DNA of 64,000 bases from Ursus arctos (lineage: Eukaryota; Chordata; Mammalia; Carnivora; Ursidae). The notes below the pieces were generated by a model. The model did no database searches. It had not been told where the DNA came from and saw only the letters and a list, made by a program, of their open reading frames with translations. Both the position numbers and the translations under genes were made by a program. Where the stretch lies: assembly GCF_023065955.2 (NCBI RefSeq), contig NW_026622764.1, positions 80,236,333-80,300,332 on the forward strand. The letters run 5' to 3'. Position 1 is the stretch's first letter, and the number at the start of each line of letters is the position of its first letter. Positions 10,598-23,682 of this stretch are shown here, piece by piece.

Positions 10598-13571
10598 ATG
10601 CCCTCCACTTCTCTGGAAGAAACCACAGTGCCCAGCCATGTTCTAAGCCCTCCCATCCTCCCTGGGCTTCTGGCAGCAGGAGTGAAAAGAGAGGAGCAGA
10701 GCACGGGGACCCGTTTGACAAAACCCGGCTTCCCACGGGAAAGTCTTTCTCCACGTGCAGACATGCTCCCAGGTGCCTGGGGCAAGGGGAAGGAAATGCC
10801 ATACACTGACCTGGAAGAGACCACAGGGCCCAGGCACAGTCTGAACCCTTCCCTCAACCCTGTGGTTTTGCTAGCAGGAGTTCAACCCCAACGAACACAG
10901 CCCGGAGACCCCTGGGTCAAAAACGGCTTCCGACGAACAATAGGTGCTTGCTGTGGAACACCTATCCCAAGTGGGAGTAGCCAGCTCAACAAAATGCCAC
11001 ACACCCAGGTGTAAGAAACAACATGGCCCAGGCATGGTCTAAGCCCCTCACCTCGTCCCTGTGCTTTGGGGAGCCGGAGGGACAGCCGAGGCCCACGGCC
11101 CTGAGACCCCTTTGCAAAAAGCCGGCTTACCACGGAGACAGTTTTCCTGAGGTGCACACCCTATCCCAAGTGGTTGTGGCAAGGTAAAGCAAATGCCCTC
11201 CACTTCTCTGGAAGAAACCACAGTGCCCAGCCATGTTCTAAGCCCTCCCATCCTCCCTGGGCTTCTGGCAGCAGGAGTGAAAAGAGAGGAGCAGAGCACT
11301 GGGACCCGTTTGACAAAAACCGGCTTCCCACGGGAAAGTCTTTCTCCACGTGCAGACATGCTCCCAGGTGCCTGGGGCAAGGGGAAGGAAATGCCATACA
11401 CTGACCTGGAAAAGACCACAGGGCCCAGGCACAGTCTGAACCCTTCCCTCAACCCGGCGGTTTTGCTAGCAGGAGTTCAACCCCAACGAACACAGCCCGG
11501 AGACCCCTGGGTCAAAAACGGCTTCCGACGAACAATAGGTGCTTGCTGTGGAACACCTATCCCAAGTGGGGGTAGCCAGCTCAACAAAATGCCACACACC
11601 CAGGTGTAAGAAACAACATTGCCCAGGCATGGTCTAAGCCCTTCACCTCGTCCCTGTGCTTTGGGGAGCCGGAGGGACAGCCGAGGCCCACGGCCCTGAG
11701 ACCCCTTTGCAAAAAGCCGGCTTCCCACGGAGACAGTTTTCCTGAGGTGCACACCCTATCCCAAGTGGTTGTGGCAAGGTAAAGCAAATGCCCTCCACTT
11801 CTCTGGAAGAAACCACAGTGCCCAGCCATGTTCTAAGCCCTCCCATCCTCCCTGGGCTTCTGGCAGCAGGAGTGAAAAGAGAGGAGCAGAGCACGGGGAC
11901 CCGTTTGACAAAACCCGGCTTCCCACGGGAAAGTCTTTCTCAACGTGCAGACATGCTCCCAGGTGCCTGGGGCAAGGGGAAGGAAATGCCATACACTGAC
12001 CTGGAAGAGACCACAGGGCCCAGGCACAGTCTGAACCCTTCCCTCAACCCGGCGGTTTTGCTAGCAGGAGTTCAACCCCAACGAACACAGCCCGGAGACC
12101 CCTGGGTCAAAAACGGCTTCCGACGAACAATAGGTGTTTGCTGTGGAACACCTATCCCAAGTGGGAGTAGCCAGCTCAACAAAATGCCACACACCCAGGT
12201 GTAAGAAACAACATGGCCCAGTCATGGTCTAAGCCCCTCACCTCGTCCCTGTGCTTTGGGGAGCCGGAGGGACAGCCGAGGCACACGGCCCTGAGACCCC
12301 TTTGCAAAAAGCCGGCTTCCCACGGAGACAGTTTTCCTGAGGTGCAGACCCTATCCCAAGTGGTTGTGGCAAGGTAAAGCAAATGCCCTCCACTTCTCTG
12401 GAAGAAACCACAGTGCCCAGCCATGTTCTAAGCCCTCCCATCCTTCCTGGGCTTCTGACAGCAGGAGTGAAAAGAGAGGAGCAGAACACTGGGACCCGTT
12501 TGACAAAACCGGCTTCCCACGGGAAAGTCTTTCTCCACGTGCAGACATGCTCCCAGGTGCCTGTGGCAAGGGGAAGGAAATGCCATACACTGACCTGGAA
12601 GAGACCACAGGGCCCAGGCACAGTCTGAACCCTTCCTTCAACCCGGCGGTTTTGCTAGCAGGAGTTCAACCCCAGCGAACACAGCCCGGAGACCCCTGGG
12701 TCAAAAACGGCTTCCGACGAACAATAGGTGCTTGCTGTGGAACACCTATCCCAAGTGGGGGTAGCCAGCTCAACAAAATGCCACACACCCAGGTGTAAGA
12801 AACAACATTGCCCAGGCATGGTCTAAGCCCCTCACCTCGTCCCTGTGCTTTGGGGAGCCGGAGGGACAGCCGAGGCCCACGGCCCTGAGACCCCTTTGCA
12901 AAAAGCCGGCTTCCCACGGAGACAGTTTTCCTGAGGTGCAGACCCTATCCCAAGTGGTTGTGGCAAGGTAAAGCAAATGCCCTCCACTTCTCTGGAAGAA
13001 ACCACAGTGCCCAGCCATGTTCTAAGCCCTCCCATCCTCCCTGGGCTTCTGGCAGCAGGAGTGAAAAGAGAGGAGCAGAGCACGGGGACCCGTTTGACAA
13101 AAGCCGGCTTCCCACGGGAAAGTCTTTCTCCACGTGCAGACATGCTCCCAGGTGCCTGGGGCAAGGGGAAGGAAATGCCATACACTGACCTGGAAGAGAC
13201 CACAGGGCCCAGGCACAGTCTGAACCCTTCCCTCAACCCGGGGGGTTGGCTAGCAGGAGTTCAACCCCAACGAACACAGCCCGGAGACCCCTGGGGCAAA
13301 AACGGCTTCCGACGAACAATAGGTGCTTGCTGTGGAACACCTATCCCAAGTGGGGGTAGCCAGCTCAACAAAATGCCACACACCCAGGTGTAAGAAACAA
13401 CATTGCCCAGGCATGGTCTAAGCCCCTCACCTCGTCCCTGTGCTTTGGGGAGCCGGAGGGACAGCCGAGGCCCACGGCCCTGAGACCCCTTTGCAAAAAG
13501 CCGGCTTCCCACGGAGACAGTTTTCCTGAGGTGCAGACCCTATCCCAAGTGGTTGTGGCAAGGTAAAGCAA
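10598..13571 (+). repeat. Mosaic of five units
   Basis: Unit starts are 10598, 11193, 11788, 12383 and 12977. The pair 11788-12976 is a third, partial copy of the first two units of the 5.8-10.6 kb block: GTGGGAGTAGCC and AACATGGCCC are followed by the AAAACCGGC deletion and TTCTGACAGC. Unit 11193 has CTGGAAAAGACC, shared with units at 17142, 21304 and 26656. Unit 12977 has CCGGGGGGTTGGC and AAAAGCCGGC. Confidence 0.88.
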
Positions 13572-16500
13572 ATGCCCTCCACTTCTCTGGAAGAAACCAC
13601 AGTGTCCAGCCATGTTCTAAGCCCTCCCATCCTCCCTGGGCTTCTGGCAGCAGGAGTGAAAAGAGAGGAGCAGAGCACGGGGACCCGTTTGACAAAACCC
13701 GGCTTCCCACGGGAAAGTCTTTCTCCACGTGCAGACATGCTCCCAGGTGCCTGTGGCAAGGGGAAGGAAATGCCATACACTGACCTGGAAGAGACCACAG
13801 GGCCCAGGCACAGTCTGAACCCTTCCCTCAACCCGGCGGTTTTGCTAGCAGGAGTTCAACCCCAGCGAACACAGCCCGGAGACCCCTGGGTCAAAAACGG
13901 CTTCCGACGAACAATAGGTGCTTGCTGTGGAACACCTATCCCAAGTGGGGGTAGCCAGCTCAACAAAATGCCACACACCCAGGTGTAAGAAACAACATTG
14001 CCCAGGCATGGTCTAAGCCCCTCACCTCGTCCCTGTGCTTTGGGGAGCCGGAGGGACAGCCGAGGCACACGGCCCTGAGACCCCTTTGCAAAAAGCCGGC
14101 TTCCCACGGAGACAGTTTTCCTGAGGTGCACACCCTATCCCAAGTGGTTGTGGCAAGGTAAAGCAAATGCCCTCCACTTCTCTGGAAGAAACCACAGTGT
14201 CCAGCCATGTTCTAAGCCCTCCCATCCTCCCTGGGCTTCTGGCAGCAGGAGTGAAAAGAGAGGAGCAGAGCACGGGGACCCGTTTGACAAAACCCGGCTT
14301 CCCACGGGAAAGTCTTTCTCCACGTGCAGACATGCTCCCAGGTGCCTGGGGCAAGGGGAAGGAAATGCCATACACTGACCTGGAAGAGACCACAGGGCCC
14401 AGGCACAGTCTGAACCCTTCCCTCAACCCGGCGGTTTTGCTAGCAGGAGTTCAACCCCAGCGAACACAGCCCGGAGACCCCTGGGTCAAAAACGGCTTCC
14501 GACGAACAATAGGTGCTTGCTGTGGAACACCTATCCCAAGTGGGAGTAGCCAGCTCAACAAAATGCCACACACCCAGGTGTAAGAAACAACATGGCCCAG
14601 GCATGGTCTAAGCCCCTCACCTCGTCCCTGTGCTTTGGGGAGCCGGAGGGACAGCCGAGGCCCACGGCCCTGAGACCCCTTTGCAAAAAGCCGGCTTACC
14701 ACGGAGACAGTTTTCCTGAGGTGCACACCCTATCCCAAGTGGTTGTGGCAAGGTAAAGCAAATGCCCTCCACTTCTCTGGAAGAAACCACAGTGCCCAGC
14801 CATGTTCTAAGCCCTCCCATCCTCCCTGGGCTTCTGGCAGCAGGAGTGAAAAGAGAGGAGCAGAGCACTGGGACCCGTTTGAAAAAACCCGGCTTCCCAC
14901 GGGAAAGTCTTTCTCCACGTGCAGACATGCTCCCAGGTGCCTGTGGCAAGGGGAAGGAAATGCCATACACTGACCTGGAAGAGACTACAGGGCCCAGGCA
15001 CAGTCTGAACCCTTCCCTCAACCCGGCGGTTTTGCTAGCAGGAGTTCAACCCCAACGAACACAGCCCGAAGACCCCTGGGTCAAAAACGGCTTCTGACGA
15101 ACAATAGGTGCTTGCTGTGGAACACCTATCCCAAGTGGGGGTAGCCAGCTCAACAAAATGCCACACACCCAGGTGTAAGAAACAACATTGCCCAGGCATG
15201 GTCTAAACCCCTCACCTCGTCCCTGTGCTTTGGGGAGCCGGAGGGACAGCCGAGGCCCACGGCCCTGAGACCCCTTTGCAAAAAGCCGGCTTCCCACGGA
15301 GACAGCTTTCCTGAGGTGCACACCCTATCCCAAGTGGTTGTGGCAAGGTAAAGCAAATGCCCTCCACTTCTCTGGAAGAAACCACAGTGCCCAGCCATGT
15401 TCTAAGCCCTCCCATCCTCCCTGGGCTTCTGGCAGCAGGAGTGAAAAGAGAGGAGCAGAGCACGGGGACCCGTTTGACAAAACCCGGCTTCCCACGGGAA
15501 AGTCTTTCTCCACGTGCAGACATGCTCCCAGGTGCCTGTGGCAAGGGGAAGGAAATGCCATACACTGACCTGGAAGAGACCACAGGGCCCAGGCACAGTC
15601 TGAACCCTTCCTTCAACCCGGCGGTTTTGCTAGCAGGAGTTCAACCCCAGCGAACACAGCCCGGAGACCCCTGGGTCAAAAACGGCTTCCGACGAACAAT
15701 AGGTGCTTGCTGTGGAACACCTATCCCAAGTGGGGGTAGCCAGCTCAACAAAATGCCACACACCCAGGTGTAAGAAACAACATTGCCCAGGCATGGTCTA
15801 AGCCCCTCACCTCGTCCCTGTGCTTTGGGGAGCCGGAGGGACAGCCGAGGCACACGGCCCTGAGACCCCTTTGCAAAAAGCCGGCTTCCCACGGAGACAG
15901 TTTTCCTGAGGTGCACACCCTATCCCAAGTGGTTGTGGCAAGGTAAAGCAAATGCCCTCCACTTCTCTGGAAGAAACCACAGTGTCCAGCCATGTTCTAA
16001 GCCCTCCCATCCTCCCTGGGCTTCTGGCAGCAGGAGTGAAAAGAGAGGAGCAGAGCACGGGGACCCGTTTGACAAAACCCGGCTTCCCACGGGAAAGTCT
16101 TTCTCCACGTGCAGACATGCTCCCAGGTGCCTGGGGCAAGGGGAAGGAAATGCCATACACTGACCTGGAAGAGACCACAGGGCCCAGGCACAGTCTGAAC
16201 CCTTCCCTCAACCCGGCGGTTTTGCTAGCAGGAGTTCAACCCCAACGAACACAGCCCGGAGACCCCTGGGTCAAAAACGGCTTCCGACGAACAATAGGTG
16301 CTTGCTGTGGAACACCTATCCCAAGTGGGAGTAGCCAGCTCAACAAAATGCCACACACCCAGGTGTAAGAAACAACATGGCCCAGGCATGGTCTAAGCCC
16401 CTCACCTCGTCCCTGTGCTTTGGGGAGCCGGAGGGACAGCCGAGGCCCACGGCCCTGAGACCCCTTTGCAAAAAGCCGGCTTACCACGGAGACAGTTTTC

Positions 16501-17141
16501 CTGAGGTGCACACCCTATCCCAAGTGGTTGTGGCAAGGTAAAGCAAATGCCCTCCACTTCTCTGGAAGAAACCACAGTGCCCAGCCATGTTCTAAGCCCT
16601 CCCATCCTCCCTGGGCTTCTGGCAGCAGGAGTGAAAAGAGAGGAGCAGAGCACTGGGACCCGTTTGAAAAAACCCGGCTTCCCACGGGAAAGTCTTTCTC
16701 CACGTGCAGACATGCTCCCAGGTGCCTGTGGCAAGGGGAAGGAAATGCCATACACTGACCTGGAAGAGACTACAGGGCCCAGGCACAGTCTGAACCCTTC
16801 CCTCAACCCGGCGGTTTTGCTAGCAGGAGTTCAACCCCAACGAACACAGCCCGAAGACCCCTGGGTCAAAAACGGCTTCTGACGAACAATAGGTGCTTGC
16901 TGTGGAACACCTATCCCAAGTGGGGGTAGCCAGCTCAACAAAATGCCACACACCCAGGTGTAAGAAACAACATTGCCCAGGCATGGTCTAAACCCCTCAC
17001 CTCGTCCCTGTGCTTTGGGGAGCCGGAGGGACAGCCGAGGCACACGGCCCTGAGACCCCTTTGCAAAAAGCCGGCTTCCCACGGAGACAGCTTTCCTGAG
17101 GTGCACACCCTATCCCAAGTGGTTGTGGCAAGGTAAAGCAA
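13572..17141 (+). repeat. Six units with a dimer repeated at 1785 bp
   Basis: Unit starts are 13572, 14167, 14762, 15357, 15952 and 16547. Units 14167-15356 and 15952-17141 match each other at a shift of 1785 bp (three units). Shared markers: AGTGTCCAGCC, GTGGGAGTAGCC and GGCTTACCACGG in the first unit; TTTGAAAAAACCC, GACTACAGGG, CCCGAAGACC, CTTCTGACGAAC and TAAACCCCTC in the second. The lone unit at 15357 resembles those at 7624 and 10003. Confidence 0.9.
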
Positions 17142-19519
17142 ATGCCCTCCACTTCTCTGGAAGAAACCACAGTGCCCAGCCATGTTCTAAGCCCTCCCAT
17201 CCTCCCTGGGCTTCTGGCAGCAGGAGTGAAAAGAGAGGAGCAGAGCACTGGGACCCGTTTGACAAAAACCGGCTTCCCACGGGAAAGTCTTTCTCCACGT
17301 GCAGACATGCTCCCAGGTGCCTGTGGCAAGGGGAAGGAAATGCCATACACTGACCTGGAAAAGACCACAGGGCCCAGGCACAGTCTGAACCCTTCCCTCA
17401 ACCCGGCGGTTTTGCTAGCAGGAGTTCAACCCCAACGAACACAGCCCGGAGACCCCTGGGGCAAAAACGGCTTCCGACGAACAATAGGTGCTTGCTGTGG
17501 AACACCTATCCCAAGTGGGGGTAGCCAGCTCAACAAAATGCCACACACCCAGGTGTAAGAAACAACATTGCCCAGGCATGGTCTAAGCCCCTCACCTCGT
17601 CCCTGTGCTTTGGGGAGCCGGAGGGACAGCCGAGGCCCACGGCCCTGAGACCCCTTTGCAAAAAGCCGGCTTCCCACGGAGACAGTTTTCCTGAGGTGCA
17701 CACCCTATCCCAAGTGGTTGTAGCAAGGTAAAGAAATTCCCTCCACTTCTCTGGAAGAAACCACAGTGCCCAGCCATGTTCTAAGCCCTCCCATCCTCCC
17801 TGGGCTTCTGGCAGCAGGAGTGAAAAGAGAGGAGCAGAGCACTGGGACCCGTTTGACAAAACCCGGCTTCCCACGGGAAAGTCTTTCTCCACGTGCAGAC
17901 ATGCTCCCAGGTGCCTGGGGCAAGGGGAAGGAAATGCCATACACTGACCTGGAAGAGACCACAGGGCCCAGGCACAGTCTGAACCCTTCCCTCAACCCGG
18001 CGGGTTTGCTAGCAGGAGTTCAACCCCAACGAACACAGCCCGGAGACCCCTGGGGCAAAAACGGCTTCCGACGAACAATAGGTGCTTGCTGTGGAACACC
18101 TATCCCAAGTGGGGGTAGCCAGCTCAACAAAATGCCACACACCCCGGTGTAAGAAACAACATTGCCCAGGCATGGTCTAAGCCCCTCACCTCGTCCCTGT
18201 GCTTTGGGGAGCCGGAGGGACACCCGAGGCCCACGGCCCTGAGACCCCTTTGCAAAAAGCCGGCTTCCCACGGAGACAGTTTTCCTGAGGTGCACACCCT
18301 ATCCCAAGTGGTTGTGGCAAGGTAAAGCAAATGCCCTCCACTTCTCTGGAAGAAACCACAGTGCCCAGCCATGTTCTAAGCCCTCCCATCCTCCCTGGGC
18401 TTCTGGCAGCAGGAGTGAAAAGAGAGGAGCAGAGCACTGGGACCCGTTTGAAAAAACCCGGCATCCCACGGGAAAGTCTTTCTCCACGTGCAGACATGCT
18501 CCCAGGTGCCTGTGGCAAGGGGAAGGAAATGCCATACACTGACCTGGAAGAGACTACAGGGCCCAGGCACAGTCTGAACCCTTCCCTCAACCCGGCGGGT
18601 TTGCTAGCAGGAGTTCAACCCCAACGAACACAGCCCGAAGACCCCTGGGTCAAAAACGGCTTCCGACGAACAATAGGTGCTTGCTGTGGAACACCTATCC
18701 CAAGTGGGGGTAGCCAGCTCAACAAAATGCCACACACCCAGGTGTAAGAAACAACATTGCCCAGGCATGGTCTAAGCCCCTCACCTCGTCCCTGTGCTTT
18801 GGGGAGCCGGAGGGACAGCCGAGGCACACGGCCCTGAGACCCCTTTGCAAAAAGCCGGCTTCCCACGGAGACAGTTTTCCTGAGGTGCACACCCTATCCG
18901 AAGTGGTTGTGGCAAGGTAAAGCAAATGCCCTCCACTTCTCTGGAAGAAACCACAGTGCCCAGCCATGTTCTAAGCCCTCCCATCGTCCCTGGGCTTCTG
19001 GCAGCAGGAGTGAAAAGAGAGGAGCAGAGCACTGGGACCCGTTTGACAAAACCCGGCTTCCCACGGGAAAGTCTTTCTCCACGTGCAGACATGCTCCCAG
19101 GTGCCTGTGGCAAGGGGAAGGAAATGCCATACACTGACCTGGAAGAGACCACAGGGCCCAGGCACAGTCTGAACCCTTCCCTCAACCCGGCGGTTTTGCT
19201 AGCAGGAGTTCAACCCCAACGAACACAGCCCGGAGACCCCTGGGGCAAAAACGGCTTCCGACGAACAATAGGTGCTTGCTGTGGAACACCTATCCCAAGT
19301 GGGGGTAGCCAGCTCAACAAAATGCCACACACCCCGGTGTAAGAAACAACATTGCCCAGGCATGGTCTAAGCCCCTCACCTCGTCCCTGTGCTTTGGGGA
19401 GCCGGAGGGACAGCCGAGGCACATGGCCCTGAGACCCCTTTGAAAAAGCCGGCTTCCCACGGAAACAGTTTTCCTGAGGTGCACACCCTATCCCAAGTGG
19501 TTGTGGCAAGGTAAAGCAA
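17142..19519 (+). repeat. Four-unit block, copy 1 (repeated 4162 bp later)
   Basis: Unit starts are 17142, 17736, 18331 and 18926. Markers: CTGGAAAAGACC (17142); a C end reading GTAGCAAGG followed by AAAGAAATTCCC, which mutates the unit-start motif of 17736; TTTGAAAAAACCC with GGCATCCCACGG (18331); CTATCCGAAGTGG just before 18926. The set recurs at 21304-23682. Unit 18926 also has CATCGTCCCTG and CACCCCGGTG like the unit at 2274. Confidence 0.9.
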
Positions 19520-21303
19520 ATGCCCTCCACTTCTCTGGAAGAAACCACAGTGCCCAGCCATGTTCTAAGCCCTCCCATCCTCCCTGGGCTTCTGGCAGCA
19601 GGAGTGAAAAGAGAGGAGCAGAGCACGGGGACCCGTTTGACAAAACCCGGCTTCCCACGGGAAAGTCTTCCTCCACGTGCAGACATGCTCTCAGGTGCCT
19701 GGGGCAAGGGGAAGGAAATGCCATACACTGACCTGGAAGAGACCACAGGGCCCAGGCACAGTCTGAACCCTTCCCTCAACCCGGCGGGTTTGCTAGCAGG
19801 AGTTCAACCCCAACGAACACAGCCCGGAGACCCCTGGGTCAAAAACGGCTTCCGACGAACAATAGGTGCTTGCTGTGGAACACCTATCCCAAGTGGGGGT
19901 AGCCAGCTCAACAAAATGCCACACACCCAGGTGTAAGAAACAACATTGCCCAGGCATGGTCTAAGCCCCTCACCTCGTCCCTGTGCTTTGGGGAGCCGGA
20001 GGGACAGCCGAGGCCCACGGCCCTGAGACCCCTTTGCAAAAAGCCGGCTTCCCACGGAGACAGTTTTCCTGAGGTGCACACCCTATCCCAAGTGGTTGTA
20101 GCAAGGTAAAGAAATTCCCTCCACTTCTCTGGAAGAAACCACAGTGCCCAGCCATGTTCTAAGCCCTCCCATCCTCCCTGGGCTTCTGGCAGCAGGAGTG
20201 AAAAGAGAGGAGCAGAGCACTGGGACCCGTTTGACAAAACCCGGCTTCCCACGGGAAAGTCTTTCTCCACGTGCAGACATGCTCCCAGGTGCCTGGGGCA
20301 AGGGGAAGGAAATGCCATACACTGACCTGGAAGAGACCACAGGGCCCAGGCACAGTCTGAACCCTTCCCTCAACCCGGCGGTTTTGCTAGCAGGAGTTCA
20401 ACCCCAACGAACACAGCCCGGAGACCCCTGGGGCAAAAACGGCTTCCGACGAACAATAGGTGCTTGCTGTGGAACACCTATCCCAAGTGGGGGTAGCCAG
20501 CTCAACAAAATGCCACACACCCACGTGTAAGAAACAACATTGCCCAGGCATGGTCTAAGCCCCTCACCTCGTCCCTGTGCTTTGGGGAGCCGGAGGGACA
20601 CCCGAGGCCCACGGCCCTGAGACCCCTTTGCAAAAAGCCGGCTTCCCACGGAGACAGTTTTCCTGAGGTGCACACCCTATCCCAAGTGGTTGTGGCAAGG
20701 TAAAGCAAATGCCCTCCACTTCTCTGGAAGAAACCACAGTGCCCAGCCATGTTCTAAGCCCTCCCATCCTCCCTGGGCTTCTGGCAGCAGGAGTGAAAAG
20801 AGAGGAGCAGAGCACTGGGACCCGTTTGAAAAAACCCGGCATCCCACGGGAAAGTCTTTCTCCACGTGCAGACATGCTCCCAGGTGCCTGTGGCAAGGGG
20901 AAGGAAATGCCATACACTGACCTGGAAGAGACTACAGGGCCCAGGCACAGTCTGAACCCTTCCCTCAACCCGGCGGGTTTGCTAGCAGGAGTTCAACCCC
21001 AACGAACACAGCCCGAAGACCCCTGGGTCAAAAACGGCTTCCGACGAACAATAGGTGCTTGCTGTGGAACACCTATCCCAAGTGGGGGTAGCCAGCTCAA
21101 CAAAATGCCACACACCCCGGTGTAAGAAACAACATTGCCCAGGCATGGTCTAAGCCCCTCACCTCGTCCCTGTGCTTTGGGGAGCCGGAGGGACAGCCGA
21201 GGCACACGGCCCTGAGACCCCTTTGCAAAAAGCCGGCTTCCCACGGAGACAGTTTTCCTGAGGTGCACACCCTATCCCAAGTGGTTGTGGCAAGGTAAAG
21301 CAA
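19520..21303 (+). repeat. Three units linking two duplicated blocks
   Basis: Unit starts are 19520, 20114 and 20709. Unit 19520 has CTTCCTCCACG with GCTCTCAGG and is of the same type as units 2868 and 61736. Units 20114 and 20709 are copies of 17736 and 18331 (shift 2378 bp) and of 21898 and 22493 (shift 1784 bp). The C before 20709 reads CACCCACGTGTAAG, giving a second CACGTG hexamer. Confidence 0.9.
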
Positions 21304-23682
21304 ATGCCCTCCACTTCTCTGGAAGAAACCACAGTGCCCAGCCATGTTCTAAGCCCTCCCATCCTCCCTGGGCTTCTGGCAGCAGGAGTGAAAAGAGAGG
21401 AGCAGAGCACTGGGACCCGTTTGACAAAAACCGGCTTCCCACGGGAAAGTCTTTCTCCACGTGCAGACATGCTCCCAGGTGCCTGTGGCAAGGGGAAGGA
21501 AATGCCATACACTGACCTGGAAAAGACCACAGGGCCCAGGCACAGTCTGAACCCTTCCCTCAACCCGGCGGTTTTGCTAGCAGGAGTTCAACCCCAACGA
21601 ACACAGCCCGGAGACCCCTGGGGCAAAAACGGCTTCCGACGAACAATAGGTGCTTGCTGTGGAACACCTATCCCAAGTGGGGGTAGCCAGCTCAACAAAA
21701 TGCCACACACCCAGGTGTAAGAAACAACATTGCCCAGGCATGGTCTAAGCCCCTCACCTCGTCCCTGTGCTTTGGGGAGCCGGAGGGACAGCCGAGGCCC
21801 ACGGCCCTGAGACCCCTTTGCAAAAAGCCGGCTTCCCACGGAGACAGTTTTCCTGAGGTGCACACCCTATCCCAAGTGGTTGTAGCAAGGTAAAGAAATT
21901 CCCTCCACTTCTCTGGAAGAAACCACAGTGCCCAGCCATGTTCTAAGCCCTCCCATCCTCCCTGGGCTTCTGGCAGCAGGAGTGAAAAGAGAGGAGCAGA
22001 GCACTGGGACCCGTTTGACAAAACCCGGCTTCCCACGGGAAAGTCTTTCTCCACGTGCAGACATGCTCCCAGGTGCCTGGGGCAAGGGGAAGGAAATGCC
22101 ATACACTGACCTGGAAGAGACCACAGGGCCCAGGCACAGTCTGAACCCTTCCCTCAACCCGGCGGGTTTGCTAGCAGGAGTTCAACCCCAACGAACACAG
22201 CCCGGAGACCCCTGGGGCAAAAACGGCTTCCGACGAACAATAGGTGCTTGCTGTGGAACACCTATCCCAAGTGGGGGTAGCCAGCTCAACAAAATGCCAC
22301 ACACCCACGTGTAAGAAACAACATTGCCCAGGCATGGTCTAAGCCCCTCACCTCGTCCCTGTGCTTTGGGGAGCCAGAGGGACACCCGAGGCCCACGGCC
22401 CTGAGACCCCTTTGCAAAAAGCCGGCTTCCCACGGAGACAGTTTTCCTGAGGTGCACACCCTATCCCAAGTGGTTGTGGCAAGGTAAAGCAAATGCCCTC
22501 CACTTCTCTGGAAGAAACCACAGTGCCCAGCCATGTTCTAAGCCCTCCCATCCTCCCTGGGCTTCTGGCAGCAGGAGTGAAAAGAGAGGAGCAGAGCACT
22601 GGGACCCGTTTGAAAAAACCCGGCATCCCACGGGAAAGTCTTTCTCCACGTGCAGACATGCTCCCAGGTGCCTGTGGCAAGGGGAAGGAAATGCCATACA
22701 CTGACCTGGAAGAGACTACAGGGCCCAGGCACAGTCTGAACCCTTCCCTCAACCCGGCGGGTTTGCTAGCAGGAGTTCAACCCCAACGAACACAGCCCGA
22801 AGACCCCTGGGTCAAAAACGGCTTCCGACGAACAATAGGTGCTTGCTGTGGAACACCTATCCCAAGTGGGGGTAGCCAGCTCAACAAAATGCCACACACC
22901 CAGGTGTAAGAAACAACATTGCCCAGGCATGGTCTAAGCCCCTCACCTCGTCCCTGTGCTTTGGGGAGCCGGAGGGACAGCCGAGGCACACGGCCCTGAG
23001 ACCCCTTTGCAAAAAGCCGGCTTCCCACGGAGACAGTTTTCCTGAGGTGCACACCCTATCCGAAGTGGTTGTGGCAAGGTAAAGCAAATGCCCTCCACTT
23101 CTCTGGAAGAAACCACAGTGCCCAGCCATGTTCTAAGCCCTCCCATCCTCCCTGGGCTTCTGGCAGCAGGAGTGAAAAGAGAGGAGCAGAGCACTGGGAC
23201 CCGTTTGACAAAAACCGGCTTCCCACGGGAAAGTCTTTCTCCACGTGCAGACATGCTCCCAGGTGCCTGTGGCAAGGGGAAGGAAATGCCATACACTGAC
23301 CTGGAAGAGACCACAGGGCCCAGGCACAGTCTGAACCCTTCCCTCAACCCGGCGGTTTTGCTAGCAGGAGTTCAACCCCAACGAACACAGCCCGGAGACC
23401 CCTGGGGCAAAAACGGCTTCCGACGAACAATAGGTGCTTGCTGTGGAACACCTATCCCAAGTGGGGGTAGCCAGCTCAACAAAATGCCACACACCCAGGT
23501 GTAAGAAACAACATTGCCCAGGCATGGTCTAAGCCCCTCACCTCGTCCCTGTGCTTTGGGGAGCCGGAGGGACAGCCGAGGCCCACGGCCCTGAGACCCC
23601 TTTGCAAAAAGCCGGCTTCCCACGGAGACAGTTTTCCTGAGGTGCAGACCCTATCCCAAGTGGTTGTGGCAAGGTAAAGCAA
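21304..23682 (+). repeat. Four-unit block, copy 2
   Basis: Unit starts are 21304, 21898, 22493 and 23088. It repeats the marker order of 17142-19519 at a shift of 4162 bp (seven units): CTGGAAAAGACC, the AAAGAAATTCCC start variant, GGCATCCCACGG, and CTATCCGAAGTGG before the last unit. The fourth units differ more: 23088 has AAAAACCGGC where 18926 has AAAACCCGGC. Confidence 0.9.
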
